NCBI GenBank assembly: GCA_016125555.1
Contig: WGLN01000013.1
Coordinates: 1-64,000, forward strand
Length of the DNA: 64,000 bases
Reading direction: 5' to 3'
Source: Porphyrobacter sp.
Lineage (GTDB): Bacteria > Pseudomonadota > Alphaproteobacteria > Sphingomonadales > Sphingomonadaceae
The notes under the pieces were generated by a model that was not told where the DNA came from, did not search any database, and saw only the letters and a program-made list of their open reading frames with translations. Below are positions 34,277-43,548 of this stretch, piece by piece. Position 1 is the stretch's first letter, and every line of letters starts with the position of its first letter. Position numbers and translations under genes: made by a program.

Positions 34277-34993
34277 ATGAGCTGGACGGACGAGCGCATC
34301 GCGACGCTCAGGAAAATGTGGGAAGGCGGCGCAACCGCCAGCGAGATCGCCACTGAACTCGGCGGGGTGAGCCGCAACGCGGTGATCGGCAAGGCGCACC
34401 GCCTCGGGCTCAAGGCGCGCCCCTCCCCGGTGAAGGCGAACGAGAAGAAGAAGCCCGCTGCACCGCGCAAGGCGGCACCGTCCGCGCCCCGGCCTGCCGC
34501 CGAGCCGCGCGCCGAGACTGCCGAGCGCGCCGCCACCGCCGCCCCGCAGGAACGCGCCGCCGCGCGCCCCGCGCCGCAGCCCGCGCGCAGCGATAGCGCT
34601 GGCGATGCCGCCGACGCGGCGCCTTCGCAGCCGATCCCCAATGCCGCGCCCGACATGCCCAAGATCGTCTCGGTCGGCCCCGGCGGCTTCCTGCGCCAGG
34701 GTCCGGGCGACCAGCAGGCGCCGATCCCGCCCGCCCCCCCGCGCCGCCTCGTGCCCGCCAAGCCGAGCCCCGAGATCGCCGACAAGACCAGTCTGCTCGA
34801 CCTGTCGGACAAGGTCTGCCGCTGGCCGATGGGCCATCCGGGCGAACCGGATTTTCACTTCTGCGGCGAGCAGGTGAATCCCGGCTTCCCCTATTGCGTC
34901 GAACATTGCGGCCGCGCCTACCAGGCCCAGCTGCCGCGCGGCGTGCGCCGCCCGCCCCCGCCGCTGCCCTTCGGCGGCCCGCGGGTCCGCTGA
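34277..34993 (+). CDS. gcrA: GcrA cell-cycle regulator
   Basis: 238 residues. GcrA binds sigma-70 holoenzyme and promoters with GANTC sites methylated by CcrM, driving S-phase genes in alphaproteobacteria. The N-terminal DNA-binding region is clear: MSWTDERIATLRKMWEGGAT followed by VSRNAVIGKAHRLGL. A long Ala/Pro/Arg linker follows, then the C-terminal sigma-binding region with CRWPMGHPGEPDFHFCGEQVNPGFPYCVEHCGRAYQ, rich in cysteines. An intrinsic terminator lies 28 bp after the stop. Confidence 0.95.
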   Translation: MSWTDERIATLRKMWEGGATASEIATELGGVSRNAVIGKAHRLGLKARPSPVKANEKKKPAAPRKAAPSAPRPAAEPRAETAERAATAAPQERAAARPAPQPARSDSAGDAADAAPSQPIPNAAPDMPKIVSVGPGGFLRQGPGDQQAPIPPAPPRRLVPAKPSPEIADKTSLLDLSDKVCRWPMGHPGEPDFHFCGEQVNPGFPYCVEHCGRAYQAQLPRGVRRPPPPLPFGGPRVR

Positions 34994-35020
34994 CGCGTCG
35001 CCTCTGCTCCGATTCGCAGG

Positions 35021-35050
35021 ACCGCCGTTCAGCCGGGACGGCGGTTTCCT
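35021..35050 (+). terminator. Intrinsic terminator after gcrA
   Basis: ACCGCCGT (35021-35028) pairs with ACGGCGGT (35038-35045) around a 9-nt loop, followed by TTCCTGTT. An additional AGG/CCT extends the stem. It ends immediately before the 24-bp repeat copy B. Confidence 0.75.
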
Positions 35051-35052
35051 GT

Positions 35053-35076
35053 TGTTGGAGACACATGAGACACTGT
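35053..35076 (-). repeat. 24-bp repeat, copy B (exact inverted copy of 21084-21107)
   Basis: Exact reverse complement of the 24 bp at 21084-21107. Read on the plus strand the core is GAGACACATGAGACAC, two GAGACAC units 9 bp apart. It is just past the gcrA terminator and 174 bp before the DUF481 gene. Confidence 0.7.
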
Positions 35077-35249
35077 TCAGGGACAGAAAAAACCCCGTCC
35101 CGACATGCGGTCAGACGCGGTGCTGTGAAACCTGTCATGAAGCGCGGCGGGGTCATCGGATCATTGTACGCGCCGTCATGCCGGTAGGAAAGCGCCCGGG
35201 TGACGCGAAGGGTTGCGAAGCCTTGCCCGCTCCTCCTAGAGCGCCCGTC

Positions 35250-36209
35250 ATGACTGTTCCCGCTCGCTTCCTCACATCCTTGCTCGCGCTTGGCGCGGCG
35301 CTCACGCCCCTTCCCGCCCTCGCCGCCCTTCCCGATCCGGTGCGCGCGATGATCGATGCCGCAATCGCCACCGGCGACGAGACCAAGGTGCGCACCGTCA
35401 TCGACCTCGCGCGGACCACCAATCCCGACGACGGCGCCGAGATCGACGCGATCCTCGCTGCCTACGAAACCCGGCTCGCCGAAGCCAAGGCCGCCGAAGC
35501 CGCCGCCAAGGAGGAGGCGATCCGCACCGCCGGCCTGTTCGAGAACTGGTCGGGCAAGGGCGAATTCGGCGCCTTCCGCGCCACCGGCAACTCCTCGAAC
35601 ACCGGAATCACCGCCGGGCTGACCGTTCAGCGCCAGGGCATCGACTGGAAGCACAAGCTGACCGCGCGGGTCGATTACCAGCGCGCCAACGGCACCACCA
35701 CGCGCGAGCAGTTCCTGGTTCGCTATGAGCCGAACTACAAGGTTTCCGAGCATTTCTACGTCTATGCCCTCGGCCAGTACGAGCGCGACCGCTTTCAGGG
35801 CTTTTCCGGCCGCTATGCCGTTTCCGGTGGCATCGGCTATCAGGTGCTCGATGAGGAGGACATCCAGCTCGCGGTCAAGGCGGGCCCTGCCTACCGGGTC
35901 ACGAACTTCGTCGACGGGCGCAGCGAAAGCCGCATCGCGGGGCTCGTCGGGCTCGATTTCGACTGGGCGATCACCGACCGGCTCAAACTGACGCAGGATG
36001 CCAACGCCGTGGCGGAAACGGGCGGATCGGCGGTGGTGATCGTGGATTCGAACAACACCACGCTCGACCTCGTCATCGGCCTCAACGCCAAGATCAACTC
36101 CAGTCTCTCGGCGCGGCTTTCCTACACGATCGAATATGACAGCAACCCGCCGCCCGGTGCCGTGCGAACCGACACGCAGAGCCGGATGACGCTGATCTAC
36201 GACTTCTGA
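35250..36209 (+). CDS. DUF481 (YdiY-like) outer-membrane beta-barrel protein
   Basis: 319 residues. Signal peptide FLTSLLALGAALTPLPALAAL, a short helical part (VRAMIDAAIATGDETKVRTVI...AEAKAAEAAAKEEA) and then a DUF481 barrel beginning WSGKGEFGAFRATGNSSNTG. The alternating strands (DYQRANGTTTREQFLVRYEPNYKV, YVYALGQYERDRFQGFSGRYAVSGGIGY) and the terminal Phe in MTLIYDF are those of an outer-membrane protein. The ATG at 35250 lacks a good ribosome site. Its stop overlaps the convergent SpeE-like gene by 13 bp. Confidence 0.82.
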   Translation: MTVPARFLTSLLALGAALTPLPALAALPDPVRAMIDAAIATGDETKVRTVIDLARTTNPDDGAEIDAILAAYETRLAEAKAAEAAAKEEAIRTAGLFENWSGKGEFGAFRATGNSSNTGITAGLTVQRQGIDWKHKLTARVDYQRANGTTTREQFLVRYEPNYKVSEHFYVYALGQYERDRFQGFSGRYAVSGGIGYQVLDEEDIQLAVKAGPAYRVTNFVDGRSESRIAGLVGLDFDWAITDRLKLTQDANAVAETGGSAVVIVDSNNTTLDLVIGLNAKINSSLSARLSYTIEYDSNPPPGAVRTDTQSRMTLIYDF

Positions 36210-36877
36210 GCAAACCAGATGACGTGGTGCGCGCCCTTGTTATTGGGCCGCGAGCGCACGCCGACTTCCTCGACCGCCAGGCCTGCATCCTTCAGCCGCT
36301 TGCGAAACGCCGGATCGGGCGCTGCCGACCACACCGCGACGATTCCTCCGGGCTTCAGCGCATCGCGCGCCTTGGCAAGGCCGGTGCGCGAATAGAGGCG
36401 GTTGTTCTCCGCCCGCACCAGCCCGTCCGGGCCATTGTCGACATCGAGCAGGATCGCGTCGAACTTTGCGCAGGTGCCGTCGTTGGCATCGTCGATGAGC
36501 GCGGCGACATCGCAGATTTTCAGGTCCAGACGGGGGTCGGAGAGGCTTTCGCCGGTCAGCTCCGCCATCGGCCCGCGCGCCCATGCGAGGATCGCCTCGG
36601 AAATCTCGGCCACGACGATCTGCGCACCCTCGCCGAGCTTTGCCGCGGCGGCGCGATAGGTGAAGCCCATGCCGTAGCCGCCGATCAGGATGCGCGCATC
36701 CGGCTTGGCCAGCCGGTCGATCGTCATCTCGGCGAGCTGCTCCTCGGAAAAGCGCATCCGCGTGCTCATCAATTCGTTGCGCCCGAGCACGATCATGAAG
36801 TCGCGACCGTGGGAGAAGAGTTCGAGGAGCACGCCGTCCTCGATCTGGGTGGAATCGATCAATTCGCGTTTGAGCAT
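36197..36877 (-). CDS. Spermidine-synthase-like (SpeE fold) protein, short form
   Basis: 226 residues. A Rossmann SAM-binding core: ARILIGGYGMGFTYRAAAA (motif I), VVAEISEAILAWARGPM, FDAILLDVDNGPDGLV (motif with the catalytic-region Asp) and GGIVAVWSAAPDPAFRKRL. SpeE proteins transfer aminopropyl from decarboxylated SAM; this one lacks the N-terminal beta-strand lid, and the usual GGGDG loop is GGYGMG. It may be a methyltransferase-like relative rather than a true spermidine synthase. The polyamine genes at 14.7-20.9 kb use the carboxyspermidine route instead. Confidence 0.7.
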   Translation of the reverse strand: MLKRELIDSTQIEDGVLLELFSHGRDFMIVLGRNELMSTRMRFSEEQLAEMTIDRLAKPDARILIGGYGMGFTYRAAAAKLGEGAQIVVAEISEAILAWARGPMAELTGESLSDPRLDLKICDVAALIDDANDGTCAKFDAILLDVDNGPDGLVRAENNRLYSRTGLAKARDALKPGGIVAVWSAAPDPAFRKRLKDAGLAVEEVGVRSRPNNKGAHHVIWFAQKS

Positions 36878-36903
36878 CGCCGCCCCCTATCGCACCCGCG
36901 CAC

Positions 36904-36933
36904 AAAAAACCCGCCGGAATCGCTTCCGGCGGG
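36904..36933 (-). terminator. Intrinsic terminator after pnp
   Basis: On the minus strand CCCGCCGGAA pairs perfectly with TTCCGGCGGG around a 4-nt loop and is followed by six T (36909-36904). A strong Rho-independent terminator 24 bp after the pnp stop, marking the end of the translation superoperon. Confidence 0.9.
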
Positions 36934-36957
36934 CTGTTTGTTGTCGCTCCCGGACGA

Positions 36958-39231
<2,274 letters not shown>

Positions 39232-39364
39232 TGGTTTTCCTTCTGACCCGCGCGGCCATATTGCCGGGCGGGGCCTCATGTGCCGGGGAAGAAACCGTCC
39301 CGGTCCGGTGCGGGGCACTGGTTCGGCCCCAAGGCGCGGCAGACCGGATGCCTGCCAGCCCCGA

Positions 39365-39394
39365 ATGCAAGAAAGGCGGCCCTCGAGCCGCCTT
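39365..39394 (-). terminator. Hairpin terminator between rpsO and pnp
   Basis: AAGGCGGC and GCCGCCTT pair perfectly around a 6-nt loop, followed on the minus strand by TTCTTGC. It lies 14 bp after the rpsO stop and 134 bp before pnp. In E. coli this interval holds a partial terminator and RNase III site that control pnp; the same arrangement is likely here. Confidence 0.65.
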
Positions 39395-39407
39395 CCCCGC
39401 GAAACTC

Positions 39408-39677
39408 TTACTTGCGAAGACCCAGCTTCTGGATCAGCGCGTTGTAGCGCTCGACATCCTTCTTCTTGAGGTAGGCGAGCAGCGTGCGGCGCTTGTTGAC
39501 CATCATCAGGAGGCCGCGGCGCGAATGGTTGTCCTTGTGGTGATCCTTGAAGTGCTCGGTGAGGTTGCGGATGCGCTCGGTGAGGATCGCGACCTGCACT
39601 TCGGGGCTGCCGGTGTCCTTGGGATCACGGGCGTTATCGGAAATGATTTCCTGCTTCTTTTCGGCGGTCACCGACAT
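39408..39677 (-). CDS. rpsO: 30S ribosomal protein S15
   Basis: 89 residues, the standard length. S15 binds 16S rRNA helices 20-22 and starts central-domain assembly. Recognised by [21 protein letters not shown] and the closing [32 protein letters not shown]. It lies 12 bp after truB and before a hairpin and pnp, the conserved truB-rpsO-pnp order. Confidence 0.98.
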   Translation of the reverse strand: MSVTAEKKQEIISDNARDPKDTGSPEVQVAILTERIRNLTEHFKDHHKDNHSRRGLLMMVNKRRTLLAYLKKKDVERYNALIQKLGLRK

Positions 39678-39689
39678 ATTCGTTCTCTC

Positions 39690-40634
39690 TTACTCAGCGA
39701 CATCGGGAAGGTTGAAGCCCCGGACGACCTTGGCCGTCCCCTCCGTGAGTTCCATCAGCGCGACCGGGACGGAGCCCAGCTTGGCCAGATAGAGCCCGGA
39801 TGGTTGGGGCATGCCAGACAGAACCCGGCCCTGTCGGACCGCCTGCGCGCCTGTCTGGTCGAGGGTGAGGGCCGGGATGTCGTCCAGCCCCGCCTCCAGC
39901 GGCAGGAGAAGGTGTTCAAGGCCCGCGCCCTTAGCGGCTTCCTCCAGTTTGTCCAGCGAAATCGCCTGTTCCCGGGTGAATGGCCCGGCCTTGATGCGCC
40001 TGAGATAGGTTACGTGCCCGCAGGTTCCAAGCGCCTGCGCGATGTCGCGTGCAAGGCTGCGGATATAGGTGCCTTTGGAGACGTGGGCGACGAGAGTTAT
40101 CTCCTCCAAACCTTCGTCATCCGTGCCTTCGCCGGAATGCCCGAAATAGAGCTGGTGGATGGTCACACTGCGCGACTTCAGTTCCACCGCCTCCCCTGCG
40201 CGCGCGCGGTCGTAGGCGCGCTGGCCGTCGACCTTGAGCGCGGAATAGGTGGGCGGGACCTGTTCGATCGGTCCGGTGAAGCGCGGCAACACCGCTTGCA
40301 CCTCGGCCAGCGTGGGTCGCGCATCGCTGCTCGCGACGACTGCGCCCTCGGTGTCGAGCGTGTCGGTCTCCCGCCCGAACTGCACGGTGAACTCGTAGAT
40401 CTTGCTGGCATCCAGCATTCGGCCTGCAAGCTTGGTCGCCTCGCCCAGCGCGATCGGCAGCACGCCTTCCGCCAGCGGATCGAGCGTGCCGCCGTGGCCG
40501 ACCTTGGTCTTGGCATAGCCGTTCTGCCGCAGCACCCGCTTGACCGCGCTCACCCCTTGCGTCGAACCCATGCCGCGCGGCTTGTCGAGGATCAGCCATC
40601 CCGACAGGGGCTGGCGCTTGTCGCCGTGCGTCAT
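39690..40634 (-). CDS. truB: tRNA pseudouridine(55) synthase TruB
   Basis: 314 residues. It makes pseudouridine 55 in the T loop of tRNAs. Visible: GWLILDKPRGMGSTQGVSAVKR, GHGGTLDPLAEGVLPIALG with the catalytic Asp, YEFTVQFGRETDTLDTEG, and the C-terminal GTYIRSLARDIAQAL. It starts 15 bp after the M50 peptidase stop on the same strand, in the usual truB-rpsO-pnp order. Confidence 0.97.
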   Translation of the reverse strand: MTHGDKRQPLSGWLILDKPRGMGSTQGVSAVKRVLRQNGYAKTKVGHGGTLDPLAEGVLPIALGEATKLAGRMLDASKIYEFTVQFGRETDTLDTEGAVVASSDARPTLAEVQAVLPRFTGPIEQVPPTYSALKVDGQRAYDRARAGEAVELKSRSVTIHQLYFGHSGEGTDDEGLEEITLVAHVSKGTYIRSLARDIAQALGTCGHVTYLRRIKAGPFTREQAISLDKLEEAAKGAGLEHLLLPLEAGLDDIPALTLDQTGAQAVRQGRVLSGMPQPSGLYLAKLGSVPVALMELTEGTAKVVRGFNLPDVAE

Positions 40635-40649
40635 CCGCCGCCGCCCAGC

Positions 40650-41375
40650 TCAGGCGAGCATCGCGTGGATGGCATCCGCGATCGAAAGGAAAAACCCCAT
40701 CGCGATCCCCACCGGCGGCATCAGCACCTCGCCAAGCCAGCTGGTGCCGAACACCCAGCTCGCCGCGATCAGGCCGATCAGCAGCACCATCCCGATCCCC
40801 TGCAGCTTCTCCCAGCCGCTGCGCATCCGCGCCGGCAGCAACCCACCGACGATGTGCGACCCGTCGAAGGGCGGGATCGGCAGCAGGTTGAACAGGCCGA
40901 GGAAAAGGTTGACGAGGATGAAGTAGAACAGCCCGGTCGCCAGCCATTGCGGCTCGCCCGCGGCATTGACCAGCAGCGCCGCGCCCGCCTCGACATCGCC
41001 GCCGAAGCCGAGGCTCGCGGGCATCACCAAGCCGAGCAGCACCGCACCCAGGGCGGCCAGCACGAAATTGCTTCCCGGCCCCGCGGCGGCCACCGCCATC
41101 ATCCCGTAGCGCGGGTTGTTGAGCCGCCACTTGTTGACCGGAACGGGCTTGGCCCAGCCGAACACCGGCCCGCCCAGCAGCGCCAGCGCGCCGGGCACCA
41201 GCAGCGTGCCCACCGGATCGACGTGGCGGATGGGGTTGAGCGTCAGCCGCCCGCGCTCCGATGCGGTCGGATCGCCCAGCAGGCGCGCCATGTAGCCGTG
41301 CGCGACCTCGTGGAACACGATTGCGATCACAAGCGCGGGGATCAGCACGAGGCCGAGGATGAAAGTGTCTGTCAT
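40650..41375 (-). CDS. Site-2-protease-like M50 peptidase, membrane
   Basis: 241 residues with five or six spans. The zinc motif HEVAH lies in IAIVFHEVAHGYMARLLG and the second ligand region is NLLPIPPFDGSHIVGG, as in M50B intramembrane peptidases of the SpoIVFB/YwhC type. GRLTLNPIRHVDPVGT is also diagnostic. No PDZ domain is visible. Its substrate is unknown. The frame is open 33 codons further upstream, but ATG 41375 gives the normal start. It is inserted in the translation superoperon between tdk and truB. Confidence 0.88.
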   Translation of the reverse strand: MTDTFILGLVLIPALVIAIVFHEVAHGYMARLLGDPTASERGRLTLNPIRHVDPVGTLLVPGALALLGGPVFGWAKPVPVNKWRLNNPRYGMMAVAAAGPGSNFVLAALGAVLLGLVMPASLGFGGDVEAGAALLVNAAGEPQWLATGLFYFILVNLFLGLFNLLPIPPFDGSHIVGGLLPARMRSGWEKLQGIGMVLLIGLIAASWVFGTSWLGEVLMPPVGIAMGFFLSIADAIHAMLA

Positions 41376-41427
41376 TGCCGTCCAGATAGGGTGGCAAGCG
41401 GGTGAAAACCAGTGGCGCGGACCGGCT

Positions 41428-42003
41428 TCACCCCGCGAGCGCCTGCGAAAAATGCTTGCGGCACAGCGCGACATAGCGGTCGTTGCCGCCGATCTCGGTT
41501 TGCGCGCCCTGCTTCACCGCCGCACCGCTTTCGTCGACCCGCAGGTTCATCGTCGCCTTGCGGCCGCAGTGGCACACGGCCTTGAGCTCGACCAGCGCGT
41601 CGGCAATCCCCAGCAGCACCGCCGAACCGGGGAAGAGCTCGCCCTGGAAATCGGTCCTGAGGCCATAGCAAAGCACCGGAATGCCCGCCTCGTCGGCGAG
41701 CCGCGCGAGCTGCCAGACCTGCGCCGGAAGCAGGAACTGCGCCTCGTCCACCAGCACGCAGTCTACCGGCTCGGCCGCGTGCGCCGCGCTCACCGCGGCC
41801 CACAGGTCGGTTCCCGCCTCATAGAGGTTGGCAGGCGCGGCGAGCCCGATGCGGCTCGCCACCTGCCCTGCCGAGCGGCTGTCGAGCGCGGCGGTCCACA
41901 GCATCGTGCGCATGCCGCGCTCGCGATAGTTGAAGTCCGCCTGCAGCAGGCTGGAGGTTTTGCCCGCGTTCATGCTGGCGTAGTAGAAATAGAGCTTGGC
42001 CAT
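41428..42003 (-). CDS. tdk: Thymidine kinase (type II)
   Basis: 191 residues. Phosphorylates thymidine with ATP in the salvage pathway. P-loop YYASMNAGKTSSLLQ, the DEAQF motif (VDCVLVDEAQFLLPAQVWQLA) and the zinc-binding CHCGRKATMNLR near the C terminus are present. ATG 42003 is chosen although the frame is open upstream. It is divergent from the yceI gene, with 80 bp between starts, and lies 52 bp before the M50 peptidase. Confidence 0.95.
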   Translation of the reverse strand: MAKLYFYYASMNAGKTSSLLQADFNYRERGMRTMLWTAALDSRSAGQVASRIGLAAPANLYEAGTDLWAAVSAAHAAEPVDCVLVDEAQFLLPAQVWQLARLADEAGIPVLCYGLRTDFQGELFPGSAVLLGIADALVELKAVCHCGRKATMNLRVDESGAAVKQGAQTEIGGNDRYVALCRKHFSQALAG

Positions 42004-42083
42004 CGCCTGCCTGCCTAACCGCTCGCACGGCCCGGCGCGAGAGAGGCACGAAGCTTTTTCCCGCATAGGCACGTATAGGGGAG

Positions 42084-42677
42084 ATGATGAGGCATCCTTC
42101 CGCCCTGCTCCGCTGGCTGCTGTTGCCGGTCCTCGCGCTGTTCGCGATCGGCAACGCGGCGAGCGTCGGCACGCCGCTGCGCTACGGCCTCGATGCAAGC
42201 GCCAGCGACGTTTCGGCCAAGGTTCCCTTCTTCGGGCTTGCCAGCAAGACGGCCCGTTTCCCGCGCATGGAAGGCGCGGTCACCATCGTCCCCGGCGCAC
42301 CCGAGCGGACAGTGATCGACGTCACCTTCGATGCCACGGCGATCGAGGCACCCGACGAAGTCACCCTGGCGCGGCTGCGCGGACCGAAGTTCTTCTGGGT
42401 CGAGAAATATCCGACCATCCGCTTCGTCGGCCGATTGCTGGCGCTCAGCAGCCCGACCCGCGGAACGGTAAGCGGCCAATTGACCGCGCGCGGCGTGACC
42501 CGGCCGGCGACGCTCGACGTCACCTTTGCCGCCGATCCGCTGGCGCAGGCGGGCAAGCCGGTGAGCTTCACCGGCACGACCACCATCGACCGGCGCGACT
42601 ACGGGATGCGGAGCTACCAGATCATCGTCGGCAACCATGTCGACATCACGCTCAAGGCGCGGATGGTGCCGCGCTAG
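42084..42677 (+). CDS. YceI-family periplasmic lipid-binding-like protein
   Basis: 197 residues with an N-terminal signal (LLRWLLLPVLALFAIGNAASV). The YceI fold is an open beta-barrel that binds isoprenoid-like lipids: YGLDASASDVSAKVPFFGLASKTARFPRMEGAVTI, RLRGPKFFWVEKYPTIRFVGRLL, GQLTARGVTRPATLDVTF, TTIDRRDYGMRS. It is the only plus-strand gene inside the translation superoperon, breaking it between rbfA and tdk. It converges with rbfA (7 bp). Confidence 0.9.
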   Translation: MMRHPSALLRWLLLPVLALFAIGNAASVGTPLRYGLDASASDVSAKVPFFGLASKTARFPRMEGAVTIVPGAPERTVIDVTFDATAIEAPDEVTLARLRGPKFFWVEKYPTIRFVGRLLALSSPTRGTVSGQLTARGVTRPATLDVTFAADPLAQAGKPVSFTGTTTIDRRDYGMRSYQIIVGNHVDITLKARMVPR

Positions 42678-42684
42678 CGGGGCC

Positions 42685-43104
42685 TCAAGGCTCCTCGTCG
42701 TCGCCAGAAAGGTCGCGCGCCACCTTGGGATCGCGCAGCAGCGCCTCGATGCGGTCGGCCTCGGCGAAGCTCTCGTCCTTGCGGAACTTGAGCCTCGGCG
42801 CGAACTTGAGGCCGAGGCGCTGCGCGACCTCGCGCTGGAGGAAGGCGGTGTTCTGCCTGAGGGCGTGGACGACATCCTCGTCCGAAACCTTCGGCCCCGC
42901 CCCCAGCAGCGCCTTCACGTAAGCCGTCGCGTGGCGCAGGTCCGGGGTCATGCGCACTTCCGTCACCGAGATGTTGGCGGCGCTGACGATCTCGTCGTGC
43001 ACCTCGCCCCGCGCAAGCAGTTCGGACAGGATATGCCGCACCCGCTCGCCGACCTTGAGGACGCGGACCGATTGCTGCTCGGCGGTGAAGGGTTGCCTGG
43101 CCAT
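42685..43104 (-). CDS. rbfA: Ribosome-binding factor A
   Basis: 139 residues. RbfA helps mature the 16S 5' domain of the 30S subunit. The KH-like fold is visible: [82 protein letters not shown]. The acidic end LSGDDEEP is typical. It follows the thioesterase by 3 bp and belongs to the infB operon. Confidence 0.96.
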   Translation of the reverse strand: MARQPFTAEQQSVRVLKVGERVRHILSELLARGEVHDEIVSAANISVTEVRMTPDLRHATAYVKALLGAGPKVSDEDVVHALRQNTAFLQREVAQRLGLKFAPRLKFRKDESFAEADRIEALLRDPKVARDLSGDDEEP

Positions 43105-43107
43105 GGC

Positions 43108-43548
43108 TCAGACCATCCCGGTGCTGGTCGGCGTCGGCCGCGGCGTGGGGATGGCGGTGGAGGTGGAACGGGCGTAGATCGTCCCGTCCTCGGCGAGCAA
43201 CTCGCCTTCGAGGAACACCACGCGCCGCCCGGCCTTCACCACCCGGCCCTTGCCGATGATGGTGGCGCCTTCGGGGATCAGGCGGATCAGGGTCATCGAG
43301 ATCTCGAGATTGAGCGGCGCCATCGCGCCGCCCGTGGCGGCGACGAAGGCATAGCCCATCACGTCATCGAGATAGCCGGCAATCAGCCCGCCCTGCACCC
43401 CGCCGCGCCAGGTGCAGACCTCACGCTTGACGGTGAAGCGCATCGTCGCGGTCTGGGTGGCATCGTCCCACCCGAGAAACTGCGAGCCGAGCAGCGCCGT
43501 GTGCGGCGACTGCCCGGCATCGTCGGGGTAGAAACCGGCCTCGCTCAC
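43108..43548 (-). CDS. PaaI-type (hotdog) thioesterase
   Basis: 146 residues. A hotdog fold with CTWRGGVQGGLIAGYLDDVMGYAF, the usual GGx-aspartate helix of PaaI-like thioesterases, and LRLIPEGATIIGKGRVVKAGRRV as the core strands. It hydrolyses an acyl- or aryl-CoA thioester; substrate unknown. The GTG start overlaps the infB TGA (GTGA). It sits between infB and rbfA, so it is expressed with the translation genes. Confidence 0.82.
   Translation of the reverse strand: MSEAGFYPDDAGQSPHTALLGSQFLGWDDATQTATMRFTVKREVCTWRGGVQGGLIAGYLDDVMGYAFVAATGGAMAPLNLEISMTLIRLIPEGATIIGKGRVVKAGRRVVFLEGELLAEDGTIYARSTSTAIPTPRPTPTSTGMV

Noticed and set aside
33254..34906. 550-codon minus-strand ORF across the ABC permease and gcrA
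   Set aside because: Shadow in another frame of the permease gene and antisense to gcrA; Ala/Gly/Arg-rich translation.
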